From Azotimanducus sp965220185 (lineage in GTDB: Bacteria; Pseudomonadota; Gammaproteobacteria; Pseudomonadales; Azotimanducaceae), in assembly GCA_965220185.1 (NCBI GenBank), contig OZ244807.1, positions 1,178,001 through 1,242,000 of the forward strand: 64,000 nt of DNA, in the 5' to 3' direction. The notes under the pieces were generated by a model. The model searched no databases. It was not told where the DNA came from and saw only the letters and a program-made list of their open reading frames with translations. Numbering within the stretch: the stretch's first letter is position 1; the number at the start of each line of letters is the position of its first letter. Positions 34,194 through 43,015 of this stretch are shown here, in pieces. Made by a program: the position numbers and the translations under genes.

Positions 34194-35286
34194 ATGGCCG
34201 AAATCACGTCTCTCCGTGAGCAACACAAGCATCTCGCCGAGCGAAAAGGCATCCTCTGGGGGTATCTTTGACCTCGATGCCAAGGCTGATCGCTTAAGCG
34301 AAATTGACGAGGCGCTCGCCTCGGAAGACATCTGGCAAGACCGAGAGCGCGTTGCCTCTCTCGGCCGCGAAAAACGCATTCTTGAAAGGCTCGTGACGGA
34401 AGGGCGAGAGATCGCTCAAGGTCTTGAGGATACCCTTGAACTCATGGCGCTCGGCGTTGACGAGCCGCCACTCCTAGATGACGTAGCGAGCGATTTGCAG
34501 GCGCTTGAAGCGCGCCTTGCCGCACTCGAATTCGAGCGCATGTTTTCGCACAAGCTCGATGATCGTAACGCCTTTGTCGAGATTCAATCAGGTTCTGGCG
34601 GTACCGAAGCGCAGGACTGGGCCGAGATGCTGCTGCGGATGTATCTGCGCTGGGGCGAGCGACGCGGCTTTGAATGCCAGCTTACGGAAGTATCGGAAGG
34701 GGAGGTGGCCGGCATCAAGAGCGCCACAATTCAGGTGGCTGGCGATTACGCATACGGTTGGCTGCGCACCGAGACAGGGGTGCATCGATTGGTGCGGCTG
34801 TCGCCGTTCGATGCGGGCAATCGTCGGCACACGTCTTTTGCCTCGGTGATCGTCACGCCTGAAGTCGATGACACTATCGAGATCAGCATCGAACCATCGG
34901 ATGTGCGTGTTGACACCTATCGAGCGAGCGGAGCGGGCGGTCAGCACGTCAACAAGTCGGATTCGGCGGTGCGACTGACGCACCTGCCAACCGGCGTCGT
35001 GGTGCAGTGCCAGAGTGAGCGCTCGCAGCACCAGAATCGAGATCAGGCGTGGCGTCAGCTTCGCTCCAAGCTCTATGAGCTTGAAGATCAGAAGCGCCGC
35101 GCCTCGCGCCAAGCAATTGAGAAAGGCAAATCGGACATCGGCTGGGGCAACCAGATTCGCAACTATGTGCTCGACCAAGCGCGCGTCAAAGATCTCCGCA
35201 CCCGCATCGAGCGAGGCGATCCGAATGCGGTGCTCGACGGCGACTTGGATGAGTTCATGGAGGCAAGTTTGAAGGCCGGGGTGTAG
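34194..35286 (+). CDS. prfB: Peptide chain release factor 2, with programmed +1 frameshift
   Basis: Translation from the ATG at 34194 meets an in-frame TGA as codon 26 (34269-34271); a +1 shift on CTT-TGA-C continues with GAC CTC GAT to 35286, giving 363 residues, close to E. coli RF2 (365). RF2 ends translation at UGA and UAA. The anticodon-like SPF (RLSPFDAGNRRHTSF) and the catalytic GGQ (GAGGQHVNKSDSAVRLTHLPTG) are present. The frameshift makes synthesis depend on RF2 level. The usual downstream lysS is absent; a PIN gene overlaps the 3' end by 32 bases on the other strand. Confidence 0.96.
34257..34272 (+). promoter_or_regulatory. prfB programmed +1 frameshift site
   Basis: The sequence TGGGGGTATCTTTGAC combines an internal Shine-Dalgarno-like GGGGG, a CTT slippery codon and an in-frame TGA followed by C, matching the known RF2 autoregulatory shift site almost exactly. 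It acts at the level of translation. Confidence 0.95.
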
Positions 35287-36118
35287 GGGTTCGTATGGGT
35301 TTGTTGCGTATGTTGCCCTCAACCTGACTTTTACGGCTGCCTTTCGATTTGAGTTCGACGCAGGCGGCAATGTCAAAGCCAGCTTGGTTGAGGTCGAGTT
35401 CGGTCTGTATTGCGGTTTCACGGTGTGGTGATTGAACCGCGGATTGCAGCCGCGACATAAAGCGGCCATCGCGTTCAAATAGCTGTCTGACACGAAAGGT
35501 AATCGTCTTAAAAGCATCGGACCCGACCGGCTTCTGCGTATCGGTTTCTTTGAAACCGCCATCGTTGAGCACCGCCAAGGCACGTGCAAATTCACGCCGG
35601 TTTTCAGGTTCATTCTCAAACACTTGGTTTGTGGCGTGTGTCAATAGCCAGTGATAGGCGACTTCGGTGTCGCGGTTCGACAACAGCGCGATCGTCTCGC
35701 TCGGTGTTGAAACCGCAGGGCCGTTGAAACCCTTGTGTCGAATCCATTCATTGCATTGCGCATGGTCAATTGTTTTTAAATTATTCGAACTGAGCAACGG
35801 GATCCCGTAATGAATCGCTTGTGCAACAATGATGGGATCGCCATCAGTTCTCTCGCGTTGAAGATCCTCGTACCATGTAGCCACCGCATCTCGAATCGCC
35901 GGGCGAAACACAAATTCGTCCGCGGCGCGGCCTTGCTTCGCCATACGACGCTTCAATCGACCGAGTTCGCTTCGAACCAGACCGGCGCGGTCAATCAATT
36001 CACGGTGTACTTCGGGGAGAATATAAAGCGGTGTGTCTGTTTCAAGAGCAATGCCATGCAATAACCTTCTCGTGGTCGGATACCGCAATAGGTTCGAGTC
36101 AACGGCAACGGGTGTCAT
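35255..36118 (-). CDS. Large PIN-domain protein, probable toxin
   Basis: 287 residues. The N-terminal half is PIN-like: VAVDSNLLRYPTTRR (Asp7), YILPEVHRELIDRAG (Glu), RTDGDPIIVAQAIHYGIPLLSSNNLKTIDH (acidic cluster). The C-terminal half (residues about 140-240) is a conserved-looking domain with WLLTHATNQVFENEPENRREFARALAVLNDGGF. It is about twice the size of VapC. The gene overlaps a 97-residue upstream partner by four bases, as toxin-antitoxin pairs do, and a paralogous pair occurs at 41694-42786. Its 3' end overlaps prfB antisense. Confidence 0.7.
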   Translation of the reverse strand: MTPVAVDSNLLRYPTTRRLLHGIALETDTPLYILPEVHRELIDRAGLVRSELGRLKRRMAKQGRAADEFVFRPAIRDAVATWYEDLQRERTDGDPIIVAQAIHYGIPLLSSNNLKTIDHAQCNEWIRHKGFNGPAVSTPSETIALLSNRDTEVAYHWLLTHATNQVFENEPENRREFARALAVLNDGGFKETDTQKPVGSDAFKTITFRVRQLFERDGRFMSRLQSAVQSPHRETAIQTELDLNQAGFDIAACVELKSKGSRKSQVEGNIRNKPIRTPTPRPSNLPP

Positions 36119-36408
36119 CTTGACAATGGGGCTTGCCAGAACTTCTCCGGTACTTCAAGCGTCAAACGGTCTTCGTATTCGCCGATATCGACATCTTCAA
36201 TACGCCACTGTTCCCCCCGCGCCGCAGCTTGTTCATACAAGGTCTGCTTCGTCCCGACGATCTCCCCGTCATCAACCACATAATAGCGGTCAATGGCCGC
36301 CTCATATTCAGCATCGCTGAACTGAACAGCCTGCCATTGTTGACATGGCGGTAATCGAACAGTTTTAGATTGTGTGGGCATAACGCAACATGCCGAACGA
36401 AAAGCCAT
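36115..36408 (-). CDS. Small partner (putative antitoxin) of the large PIN protein
   Basis: Up to 97 residues; an ATG nine codons in (36381) would give MPTQSKTVRLPPCQQWQAV. The protein is acidic (FSDAEYEAAIDRYYVVDDGEIVGTKQTLYEQAAARGEQWRIEDVDIGEYEDRLTL) with no recognised DNA-binding fold. The stop overlaps the PIN start. Its EAxxxG-x-x-W-like segment recalls the partner protein at 42553-42786. The antitoxin role is inferred from arrangement only. Confidence 0.6.
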   Translation of the reverse strand: MAFRSACCVMPTQSKTVRLPPCQQWQAVQFSDAEYEAAIDRYYVVDDGEIVGTKQTLYEQAAARGEQWRIEDVDIGEYEDRLTLEVPEKFWQAPLSR

Positions 36409-36499
36409 ATCGCCTATTGTGCCTCAAATATAAACTCAAACACAATAACAATAACAATGACGCGGCGCAGGCTGCTAGGTGTGATTAGATGCATCGCTT

Positions 36500-37279
36500 T
36501 TACTTCTCGACAGCCTTCCCAAACCGATAGTGCTTTTCCGCCACCACGAGAATTTCCTCATCTTCTTGGGACAACTCAAACATAGCTACAAGGCCATCAT
36601 CCAAAAATTGCGCCGAGATTGGGCGGCAGATGTGATCGGGGAACTTGTCCGCGCAAAATTCAATATCCTGCCTCGTCTGCACCGGGGGCAATTGGTCTTT
36701 TCGCCCCTTTGCCTGCACAGGCATGACGTATTCTCGACCATCCGAGTCGATTCCGACATAGAGTTCATCGATCTCAATTTGTCCAATTCCTTTGACAGTT
36801 GTTCGCAAGTGATTCTGTAGAGAGTAGCTTGTGATGCCGAGAAATACGTCAATGACTCTGTTGTAACGAATCCTCGCGAGTAGCGCTTGCTCGTCTGATT
36901 GCGCATAGGCGGACACGATGCTTGGTGTCGATTCCGGTATCCAAATCACTTCAAGCTTTGGGTCGGGTAATATCCGGTTGAACTTGACGAGGCGAAACAG
37001 GTATCTGCCTCGGCCAGTGCCTTCGATTAACCATTTCCGACCTTCTGACTGCGTCGCGAGTACCGATTGCGGCATGGAAGCTCTATAGCGTAGCGAATAA
37101 ACGACATCTCCAAGGTTCTTGGGTGGCCGAATGCTCATCGCTCTTGCTGCGTCGTCAAGGTCAGTTCGTTCAAACGGAACCTCCGTCGCACCTTCCGAAT
37201 AGCGGTCCAAGAAGACCTTTTCGATCAATGCGGCGTAGCGGGACTTCTGGATGCCCGCAGCATCGTCATCTTGCGACAA
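36500..37279 (-). CDS. Type II restriction endonuclease (PD-(D/E)xK type)
   Basis: 259 residues from a TTG at 37279; the frame stays open to 37396, but that would overlap the methylase by 131 bases. The likely catalytic core is IEIDELYVGIDSDGREYVMPVQAKGRKDQL, an acidic cluster followed by QAK in place of ExK. Upstream, RPPKNLGDVVYSLRYRASMPQSVLATQ and WLIEGTGRGRYLFRLV fit a family of methylase-linked endonucleases. It follows the cytosine-5 methylase on the same strand and slightly overlaps it, the standard restriction-modification layout. The recognition site is unknown. Confidence 0.78.
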   Translation of the reverse strand: MSQDDDAAGIQKSRYAALIEKVFLDRYSEGATEVPFERTDLDDAARAMSIRPPKNLGDVVYSLRYRASMPQSVLATQSEGRKWLIEGTGRGRYLFRLVKFNRILPDPKLEVIWIPESTPSIVSAYAQSDEQALLARIRYNRVIDVFLGITSYSLQNHLRTTVKGIGQIEIDELYVGIDSDGREYVMPVQAKGRKDQLPPVQTRQDIEFCADKFPDHICRPISAQFLDDGLVAMFELSQEDEEILVVAEKHYRFGKAVEK

Positions 37280-38627
37280 CGGAAGTCCTCTTATCGGGCG
37301 CGGCTGCGGGAAGCTTCTGGGAAATTGTCTCCGGATGTCTGCGGTTTCGGAGTCCGCGCCGTCTTCCAAACCCCCTTTTTCGCTGCGCAATTGCAATGGG
37401 AACGCGCCAATACTCAGCCGCGCTCGTCATATCCATCTGCAGCAGGCTGGTCTCGCCGAGTTCAATGTACGGAGCGGGCACACTTGGCTCAGCGCTCAAC
37501 GCTCGGATCACCTCTTCAGCAACCGCTCTAGCAAGCGGCGGTGGGACGGAATTGCCAATCTGCCGAGCGCCATGCCATTTGGTGACATGAAACCGGAACC
37601 AATCCGGGAAGCCATGCAGCCTCGCCATTTCTCGAACAGTCACGCAGCGAGGTCGTTCGTAGTGGATTGGACGCGGGCTGGTAAAGGCTCCTCGGGCCGA
37701 GTCGGTGCCCGCTCTGAGCGTATTGGCAACGCCGTGACGCGATAGCTTGAACAGCCGCGAGCCGGGCTCAGTCGTGCCAGGCTCCGCCTCCAGGAACCGG
37801 GCTCGCGATGTCGCAGTGTGATTGGTGCGGGCGCTGCTCGTGAGTAGTCTCGGATCCCATCTGCGTCGATAGCCGAACCCCCAAGCATCTTCGGACGCAC
37901 AACGCATCTGTTTGGCATAGCTGCCAGCCTTGCCCCATGCATCCGTCGTCACCGAATCGCCAGCCCATAGCTGCGCGAAATCCTCAGCTTCTGGGAGGTC
38001 TTGCAGCGCATCCTCACAGCTTGGGGATTGAGCCAACGCAAGATCGTTATGCGTTGCAGGGCTGGTTTGAGGTCGCGGGTAATTGGGCATTGACAGTCCC
38101 TGTCTCGCTCCAATCAGAAATAGTCGCTCTCGGTTCTGCGGCACCCCGAACGAAGCGGCGTTCAAAACCTGCCATGGAGAGCAAATGAGGTACCCGTTAT
38201 CCGAGAATTCGTTAACGAGTTCCTCGAGAAGGAGCCGCTGCTTGCCGAGGGTGAGTCCCTTCACGTTTTCAAATACGAAGTATTTTGCGCCCAGTTCAGT
38301 AACGACCCGAGCAAATTCCTTGACCAGCTGATTTCTCGGATCATCAAGCAGACGCTGTCCAATGAGCGAAAAGCCTTGGCATGGCGCTCCGCCAAACACC
38401 ACATCCACAGGTCTCGATCCAATACCAGCGGCGGAACGTATTTCTGCGCCCGTCAGGCCAACGACCGAGCGTGGCAGCATGTGGCAGTTTGGGAAGTTGA
38501 ATGCGTGAACGCATGCGTGAATCGGATCGAGTTCAACAGAAGCGACAATGTCAAAGCCCGCTTGTTCGAAGCCGAGGCTCAAGCCTCCTGCACCGGCGAA
38601 GAGATCAATTCCGACTGGTCGATTCAT
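37266..38627 (-). CDS. DNA (cytosine-5) methyltransferase
   Basis: 453 residues from the ATG at 38627. All key motifs are present: motif I IDLFAGAGGLSLGFEQAGF, motif IV with the nucleophile Cys83 in GGAPCQGFSLIG, motif VI FENVKGLTL, motif VIII QNRERLFLIGAR, and motifs IX-X CVTVREMARLHGFPDWF and RQIGNSVPPPLARAVAEEV. The region between about 190 and 310 holds the target-recognition domain. A tail of some 60 residues after motif X is rich in Arg and Pro. It protects host DNA from the adjacent endonuclease. Confidence 0.94.
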   Translation of the reverse strand: MNRPVGIDLFAGAGGLSLGFEQAGFDIVASVELDPIHACVHAFNFPNCHMLPRSVVGLTGAEIRSAAGIGSRPVDVVFGGAPCQGFSLIGQRLLDDPRNQLVKEFARVVTELGAKYFVFENVKGLTLGKQRLLLEELVNEFSDNGYLICSPWQVLNAASFGVPQNRERLFLIGARQGLSMPNYPRPQTSPATHNDLALAQSPSCEDALQDLPEAEDFAQLWAGDSVTTDAWGKAGSYAKQMRCASEDAWGFGYRRRWDPRLLTSSARTNHTATSRARFLEAEPGTTEPGSRLFKLSRHGVANTLRAGTDSARGAFTSPRPIHYERPRCVTVREMARLHGFPDWFRFHVTKWHGARQIGNSVPPPLARAVAEEVIRALSAEPSVPAPYIELGETSLLQMDMTSAAEYWRVPIAIAQRKRGFGRRRGLRNRRHPETISQKLPAAAPDKRTSVVAR

Positions 38628-38703
38628 CAAGTAGGCGAGCGACGAAAATGGCCTCTCATCATACTTACGTGTCGTGAAAAATCAAGCCGAAGAGTGACAA
38701 GGT

Positions 38704-38763
38704 GACATCGCATATGTTGAGGTGCGATGTCTCAGGGCATCGTACATATGGTAGAGCGATGCC
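38704..38763. promoter_or_regulatory. Two related palindromes between the methylase and fic genes
   Basis: GACATCGCA (38704-38712) pairs perfectly with TGCGATGTC (38723-38731) around a 10-base loop; five bases later GGCATCG (38736-38742) pairs with CGATGCC (38757-38763) around a 14-base loop. The two arms share a CATCG/CGATG core and both loops hold TATG and GAG. They lie in the divergent gap 38628-38875, about 75 bases upstream of the methylase start and 112 bases upstream of fic. A repeated operator for a dimeric repressor is plausible; tandem RNA hairpins are an alternative. Confidence 0.45.
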
Positions 38764-38875
38764 AGTGGTTGGACGCAAGATATATTGGCGAGAGAAAGCC
38801 GTGTTCATACACTGTCACCGTGTTTCACACTATGATTGCTCCTTGAAGTCATGTGCGTTATAGGAATCGAAATTC

Positions 38876-40423
38876 ATGAACGCATCAAAGAATCATCAAT
38901 TTTCAGAGCCAGTGACAGTTTTTCATGGTCGCCAGCTCCCTGAGGCCGCCACGCCTGCGGGATATGCCGCCCTTATCGATGCATTCGAGCTGAATGCACC
39001 AATCCCGAGAACCTTGGCCGCGACGAGCAGCCGCCACGTCGTGAAGAAAGACGCACACTGGCACATACTGACGCCGAGACATGCGCCTGAGCCGACGATT
39101 GAAGGCCACCTCACTTTCGCCTTGAAGCATGAAGGAATCGATCTTGCATTGCTTTTCGAGCTGTTCAAGAGCATCGGGCCGCAGCCCCTTGAGGCGATCG
39201 TTCGATCAAGGCCGACTGGCAAGTACGCTCGAAAAATCTGGTTCCTGTATGAATGGCTTATGGGCAGGACGCTTGATCTTGCGGATGCAGCGCAGGGTTC
39301 CTATGTGCCTCTCGTCGATCCTGATAAGCAGTATGCGATTGCCGGCACGAACGTCAAGCGTCAGCGCATCAGGAACAATTTGCCTGGTTGCCGGAAATTC
39401 TGTCCGATGGTGTTTCGAACCGATGCTTTGGATGCCTTCCAGGCGCTTGATCTCGCTGCAGAAGCTCAGACGACAATCGATAAGGTTTCGAACAACGTGC
39501 TGTCGCGCACCGCAGCGTTCCTGTTGCTGAAAGACTCAAAATCGAGTTTCGCGATTGAGAACGAAAAGCCTTCTGAAGCACGCATTCAGCGCTGGGGCCG
39601 CGCAATTGGCGAAGCTGGCCGCAACCCCACCAACCTTGACGAGCTCCTGCGGCTGCAGGAAATTGTCATTGGTGACTCCCGTTTCGTCTCCCTTGGCCTG
39701 AGAACTGAAGGCGGATTTGTGGGTGAGCATGACCGCGACAGTCGAATGCCGATGCCTGACCATATCAGTGCAAAACCAGAAGACCTCGCTTCACTCATCG
39801 AAGGGATGTTTGAATTTGAACAAGGCGCGGCACTTGAGCTTGACCCGGTCGTCGCAGCGGCGATGCTGGCATTTGGGTTCGTCTATGTGCATCCATTCGG
39901 CGATGGCAATGGACGCATCCATCGCTATCTTGTTCATCATGTTCTGGCCAAACGGGGATTCAATCCTGCCGGCATTGTCTTTCCTGTATCCGCCGTCATA
40001 CAAAGCCGCATTGACGAATATGTGCAAGTGCTCGAATCCTACTCCAAACGATTGCTGCCATGTATTCAGTGGACGTCCACGAGTGAAGGAAACGTCTCGG
40101 TTGAAAATGAGACCGCTGATTTCTATCGGTTCTTCGATGCCACGCCGCACGCTGAGTTTCTCTACTCATGCGCGAAACGAACAATCGAGATCGACCTGCC
40201 TGATGAAACCGCATTCCTGACGAGTTTCGACAGATTCTCGGTTGGTCTTGATGCCATGTTCGAGATGTCGAATGTGACGAAGGATTTGCTGTTCCGGTTT
40301 TTGCACCAGAATGGCGGACAGCTCTCAAAGCGAGCCAAGTCCAAGGAGTTCGCCACGCTAGGGGAGGACGAGGTCGCGGCTGTCGAAGCGCTGTATGGCG
40401 ATTGTTTTGGGGCATATAAATAA
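38876..40423 (+). CDS. Fic-domain protein (predicted AMP-transferase)
   Basis: 515 residues. The Fic motif HPFGDGNGRIHR at 339-350 is complete, with catalytic His339. An N-terminal inhibitory motif of the (S/T)xxxE(G/N) type is present as Ser224-Phe-Ala-Ile-Glu228-Asn229, placing it in the self-inhibited class with the inhibitory helix before the Fic core. KDAHWHILTPRHAPEPTIEGHL at the N-terminus and the C-terminal helical region are unassigned. Such proteins AMPylate protein hydroxyls. It is divergent from the methylase gene and may belong to the same defence zone. Confidence 0.9.
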   Translation: MNASKNHQFSEPVTVFHGRQLPEAATPAGYAALIDAFELNAPIPRTLAATSSRHVVKKDAHWHILTPRHAPEPTIEGHLTFALKHEGIDLALLFELFKSIGPQPLEAIVRSRPTGKYARKIWFLYEWLMGRTLDLADAAQGSYVPLVDPDKQYAIAGTNVKRQRIRNNLPGCRKFCPMVFRTDALDAFQALDLAAEAQTTIDKVSNNVLSRTAAFLLLKDSKSSFAIENEKPSEARIQRWGRAIGEAGRNPTNLDELLRLQEIVIGDSRFVSLGLRTEGGFVGEHDRDSRMPMPDHISAKPEDLASLIEGMFEFEQGAALELDPVVAAAMLAFGFVYVHPFGDGNGRIHRYLVHHVLAKRGFNPAGIVFPVSAVIQSRIDEYVQVLESYSKRLLPCIQWTSTSEGNVSVENETADFYRFFDATPHAEFLYSCAKRTIEIDLPDETAFLTSFDRFSVGLDAMFEMSNVTKDLLFRFLHQNGGQLSKRAKSKEFATLGEDEVAAVEALYGDCFGAYK

Positions 40424-41700
40424 AGGTTGACAAACGCCTTGTCGGCCGCCATTATTTAAGTAAAATGCAGACATGGAATACACGCCCTAATGCAGGTCAC
40501 AGGGGCATGCATCTGGGCATGGAATAGGATCCTCTCCACCGTAGACGATGCGCATGTGCGCGACCAGTGCATGAAGATGCTTCGGGGCGAACCCGTGATG
40601 GTGCCGGAACACGTCAAGATCACGCCAACCTTCTTCACGTTGGGGAAGTGCTTCACGGCCATGCGGAAAGAAGTCGGTTGGCTTCGCGTCTGCCGTTCGC
40701 AGCCGTTCGACAGATCCTCAAGTACCAGGCGGATGCGTGGGCGAAGTTCTTCAAGCGTCAAGGTGGATATCCCAATTACAAGTCGAAGTATCGGACACGG
40801 ACGGTGACGTTCCCTGAACCGGCACACTTTCAACTGTCAGGGAACAGTATCCGATTACAGAAACTTGGCTGGTTCCGTCTCGCCCGCAAAGGTGAAGACC
40901 CGTACCGTGACTGCGAAGCCCGTTCGGTGACGATCAAACGTGAATGTGGGAAGTGGTATGCCGTGGTGCTGCACAAGGTCCCTGCTCAAGACGTACATCG
41001 TCTTGATGATGGGAAGGCGGTTGGTGTGGATATGAATGTTGGACAAGTCGCGACAAGCGACGGTGAGATCATCCGTCTCAACCACGAGCGCCTCAGTCGC
41101 CTTGAATGCCGAAAGCATCGGTATCAACGTCGCATAGCACGACAAGTGATCGGGTCGAACCGACGGGACGTGACGAAGCAGCGCCTCTCGAAGATCTGCC
41201 GCAACATCCGTTGCTTCCGTGACAACTGGCAGCACCATGCGTCCAAGCGTATCGCTGAGAAGGCAGGTGCGGTGATTGTCGAGAAGCTCAATACCAAAGG
41301 CATGACGGCTTCGGCGGAAGGGATAATTGACGAACCTGGTAAGCACGTCAGGCAGAAAGCAGGGTTGAACAAAGCCATCCTCAACACCGGATGGAGTGCC
41401 TTGAAATACAAGCTCGCCTACAAGTCAGCGCGACTTGTTGAAGTGAACCCGAAGTACACGTCACAGACGTGTTCACACTGTGGGTTCGCTGACAAAGGCA
41501 ACAGACCCACGCAAGCCAAGTTCAAATGCTTGGCATGTGGGCATACCGTCAACGCAGATATAAACGCTGCGTTGAATATTTTGGCCTGAAGGGATTGGGG
41601 CGACTGGACGTGGAGGTGGCGACAATGACCTGTGTCGAAGTCGGCCTGTGAAACGTCAAGAAGTAGCAGAAGGAAGCAGGTCGCTTTGATGTGTCAACCT
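40424..41700 (+). mobile_element. Decayed TnpB-carrying element (IS200/IS605-like, no TnpA)
   Basis: The element is defined by the tnpB remnant and by a 17-base inverted match, ATAAATAAAGGTTGACA (from 40416) and TGTCAACCTTTGTTTAT (41692-41708). No tnpA gene lies beside it. The segment 41590-41700 after tnpB, with several short pairing stretches, is where a guide RNA of such elements is normally encoded. The inverted match also covers the 3' ends of fic and of the PIN gene, so it may be an invaded convergent terminator instead of true element ends. Boundaries are approximate. Confidence 0.5.
40490..41589 (+). pseudogene. tnpB: TnpB-type RNA-guided nuclease gene with frameshift
   Basis: The N-terminal part is read in one frame (MQVTGACIWAWNRILSTVDD to about 40690) and the rest in another (LKYQADAWAKFFKRQGGYPNYKSK onward to 41589), so at least one indel separates them. 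The RuvC residues are visible: Asp in AVGVDMNVGQVAT, Glu in AVIVEKLNTKGM and Asp in TVNADINAALNI, with the zinc ribbon CSHCG...CLACG. The expected beginning of TnpB is also missing. TnpB proteins are ancestors of Cas12 and cut DNA with a guide RNA from the element's 3' end. Confidence 0.78.
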
Positions 41701-42569
41701 TTGTTTATAAGTCCCTCTGTTAAGGCTTGCGTACCTTTGTACAACGCACGTTCTATCGCGTGGAGTGTTGTGCGAATATGTTGGTATTCTTGAACGGTTT
41801 CGCGGAGGGTCTGCGTGAACTCGCGATCTTCATCAAATTCACGAGCAACTCGAAACATGATTGTTTCGAACCCGCTCTCGCCTTCATGGGTTTGTTTGAA
41901 ACCCGCGTCTTGAATCGCACGAAGCGATTCGGTGAAACAGGTTCTATTTTCTGTCTCATTCGCTGAAAGCTGATTCATCGCAAATGCGATGCACCACCGA
42001 TAGACCAAGTTGACATCCTTGTGTGCGAGCAATTCAAGCGTTTGGCTTCCGGTATACAACAGGTCTTGGTTTCACCCATGCCCCCTTAAATGCTCGTTGA
42101 TTTTTTGATGATCAATGGTTTTGAGGTTGTTTGTGCCAAGGAGCATCACGTTTGCCACAATTGCTTGGGCAGCAATTCTTGGATCACCGGCAAACGGGTC
42201 TCGATCTATCCCTGTTGTGAACACCTTTTTCGGGAAGCTCTCGCAGAAGGCTTCGACCTTCGCGTCCTGTCTCGCATCGAACGTTATTCTCTGAATGAGT
42301 CCTTCTGGGATGTCTTGCCACCAGCGATTCGTTTGGTCTTTTAGCTTTTGTCGCAGCGTAGAACGGACTCCGGGTGGGAGATCATCGATATCGATTTTGG
42401 CGATTCGTTTGATTCTAACTTTTTCTGCGACCACCAATGTACGTGACGTGAGTTCACGTTCAACTTCTGGCAAGAGAACAATCGGTGTATTGAGCGCCAA
42501 CGCAACACCAAAAACGAGCCGCCTTTGCGTGGGAAAGGCGAGCACATTTGTGTCAACGGCAAATGTCAT
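41694..42569 (-). pseudogene. Large PIN-domain protein interrupted by an in-frame TGA
   Basis: From the ATG at 42569 the protein reads MTFAVDTNVLAFPTQRRLVFG, with LLPEVERELTSRT and RDPFAGDPRIAAQAIVANVMLLGTNNLKTIDH, a PIN domain paralogous to the gene at 35255-36118. TGA at 42072-42074 stops it, but the same frame goes on (NQDLL, then TGSQTLELLAHKDVNLVYRWCIAFAMNQLSANETENRTCF) and aligns with the second domain of the paralogue. The TGA lies opposite a Phe in the paralogue. One nonsense mutation would explain it; the remainder of the frame is intact. Confidence 0.78.
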
Positions 42570-42786
42570 TTGGCGGTATGCGCAAGTTCTCTGGGATGTG
42601 GTCTGAGAACGCCCTGTATCCATATGCGGGGTCGGTTGATTTGTACCAATCAATACCCGCCGCTAATGCTTCTTCGCGAGGCGAGCGTCGCCGACCCGCG
42701 AGTTCGTCGCCGTTCCATACATAGTCCCCTACAATGTCCCTTGCCTTTCGCATGCTTTGTAGGAGTGCTTCGACATCGTTTTCCAC
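42553..42786 (-). CDS. Small partner (putative antitoxin) of the second large PIN gene
   Basis: 77 residues from a GTG at 42786 with AAGGA nine bases upstream (MENDVEALLQSMRKARDIVGDYVWNGDELAGRRRSPREEALAAGIDWYKSTDPAYGYRAFSDHIPENL). It overlaps the PIN start by 17 bases. No known antitoxin fold is recognised. The EEALAAGIDW segment resembles EQAAARGEQW in the partner of the first large PIN gene, suggesting the two small proteins are distant relatives. Confidence 0.62.
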   Translation of the reverse strand: MENDVEALLQSMRKARDIVGDYVWNGDELAGRRRSPREEALAAGIDWYKSTDPAYGYRAFSDHIPENLRIPPNDICR

Positions 42787-43015
42787 AATATAATCCTTCT
42801 GTCAGTCGTTGAAATTGACTTGGATTTTAGCATGACGCACGGCCTGTTCCTCACGACCTGTCAAAGGGGCTATGTCCCTATTTCAATGCCCGAAGTCACT
42901 ACTGTCCCAACAAAGCTCGTGAATCTGATTATAAGCCTTGCTTTCAACTTGCTAGTGCAACGCTTGTTCGTTCGAACACTGGATTTTGTGCAGACCGTCC
43001 TATGCTTGTGTGAGA
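42787..43015. other. Intergenic region without a supported gene
   Basis: 229 bases between the PIN module and aguA. A short open frame (42820-43038) has no family resemblance and a composition unlike its neighbours. The stretch presumably carries the promoter of the small PIN partner; I see nothing else. Confidence 0.4.

Noticed and set aside
34194..34271. The in-frame TGA in prfB as a sign of a pseudogene
   Set aside because: The sequence around it is the known RF2 programmed frameshift site, and the +1 frame restores an intact protein of normal length.
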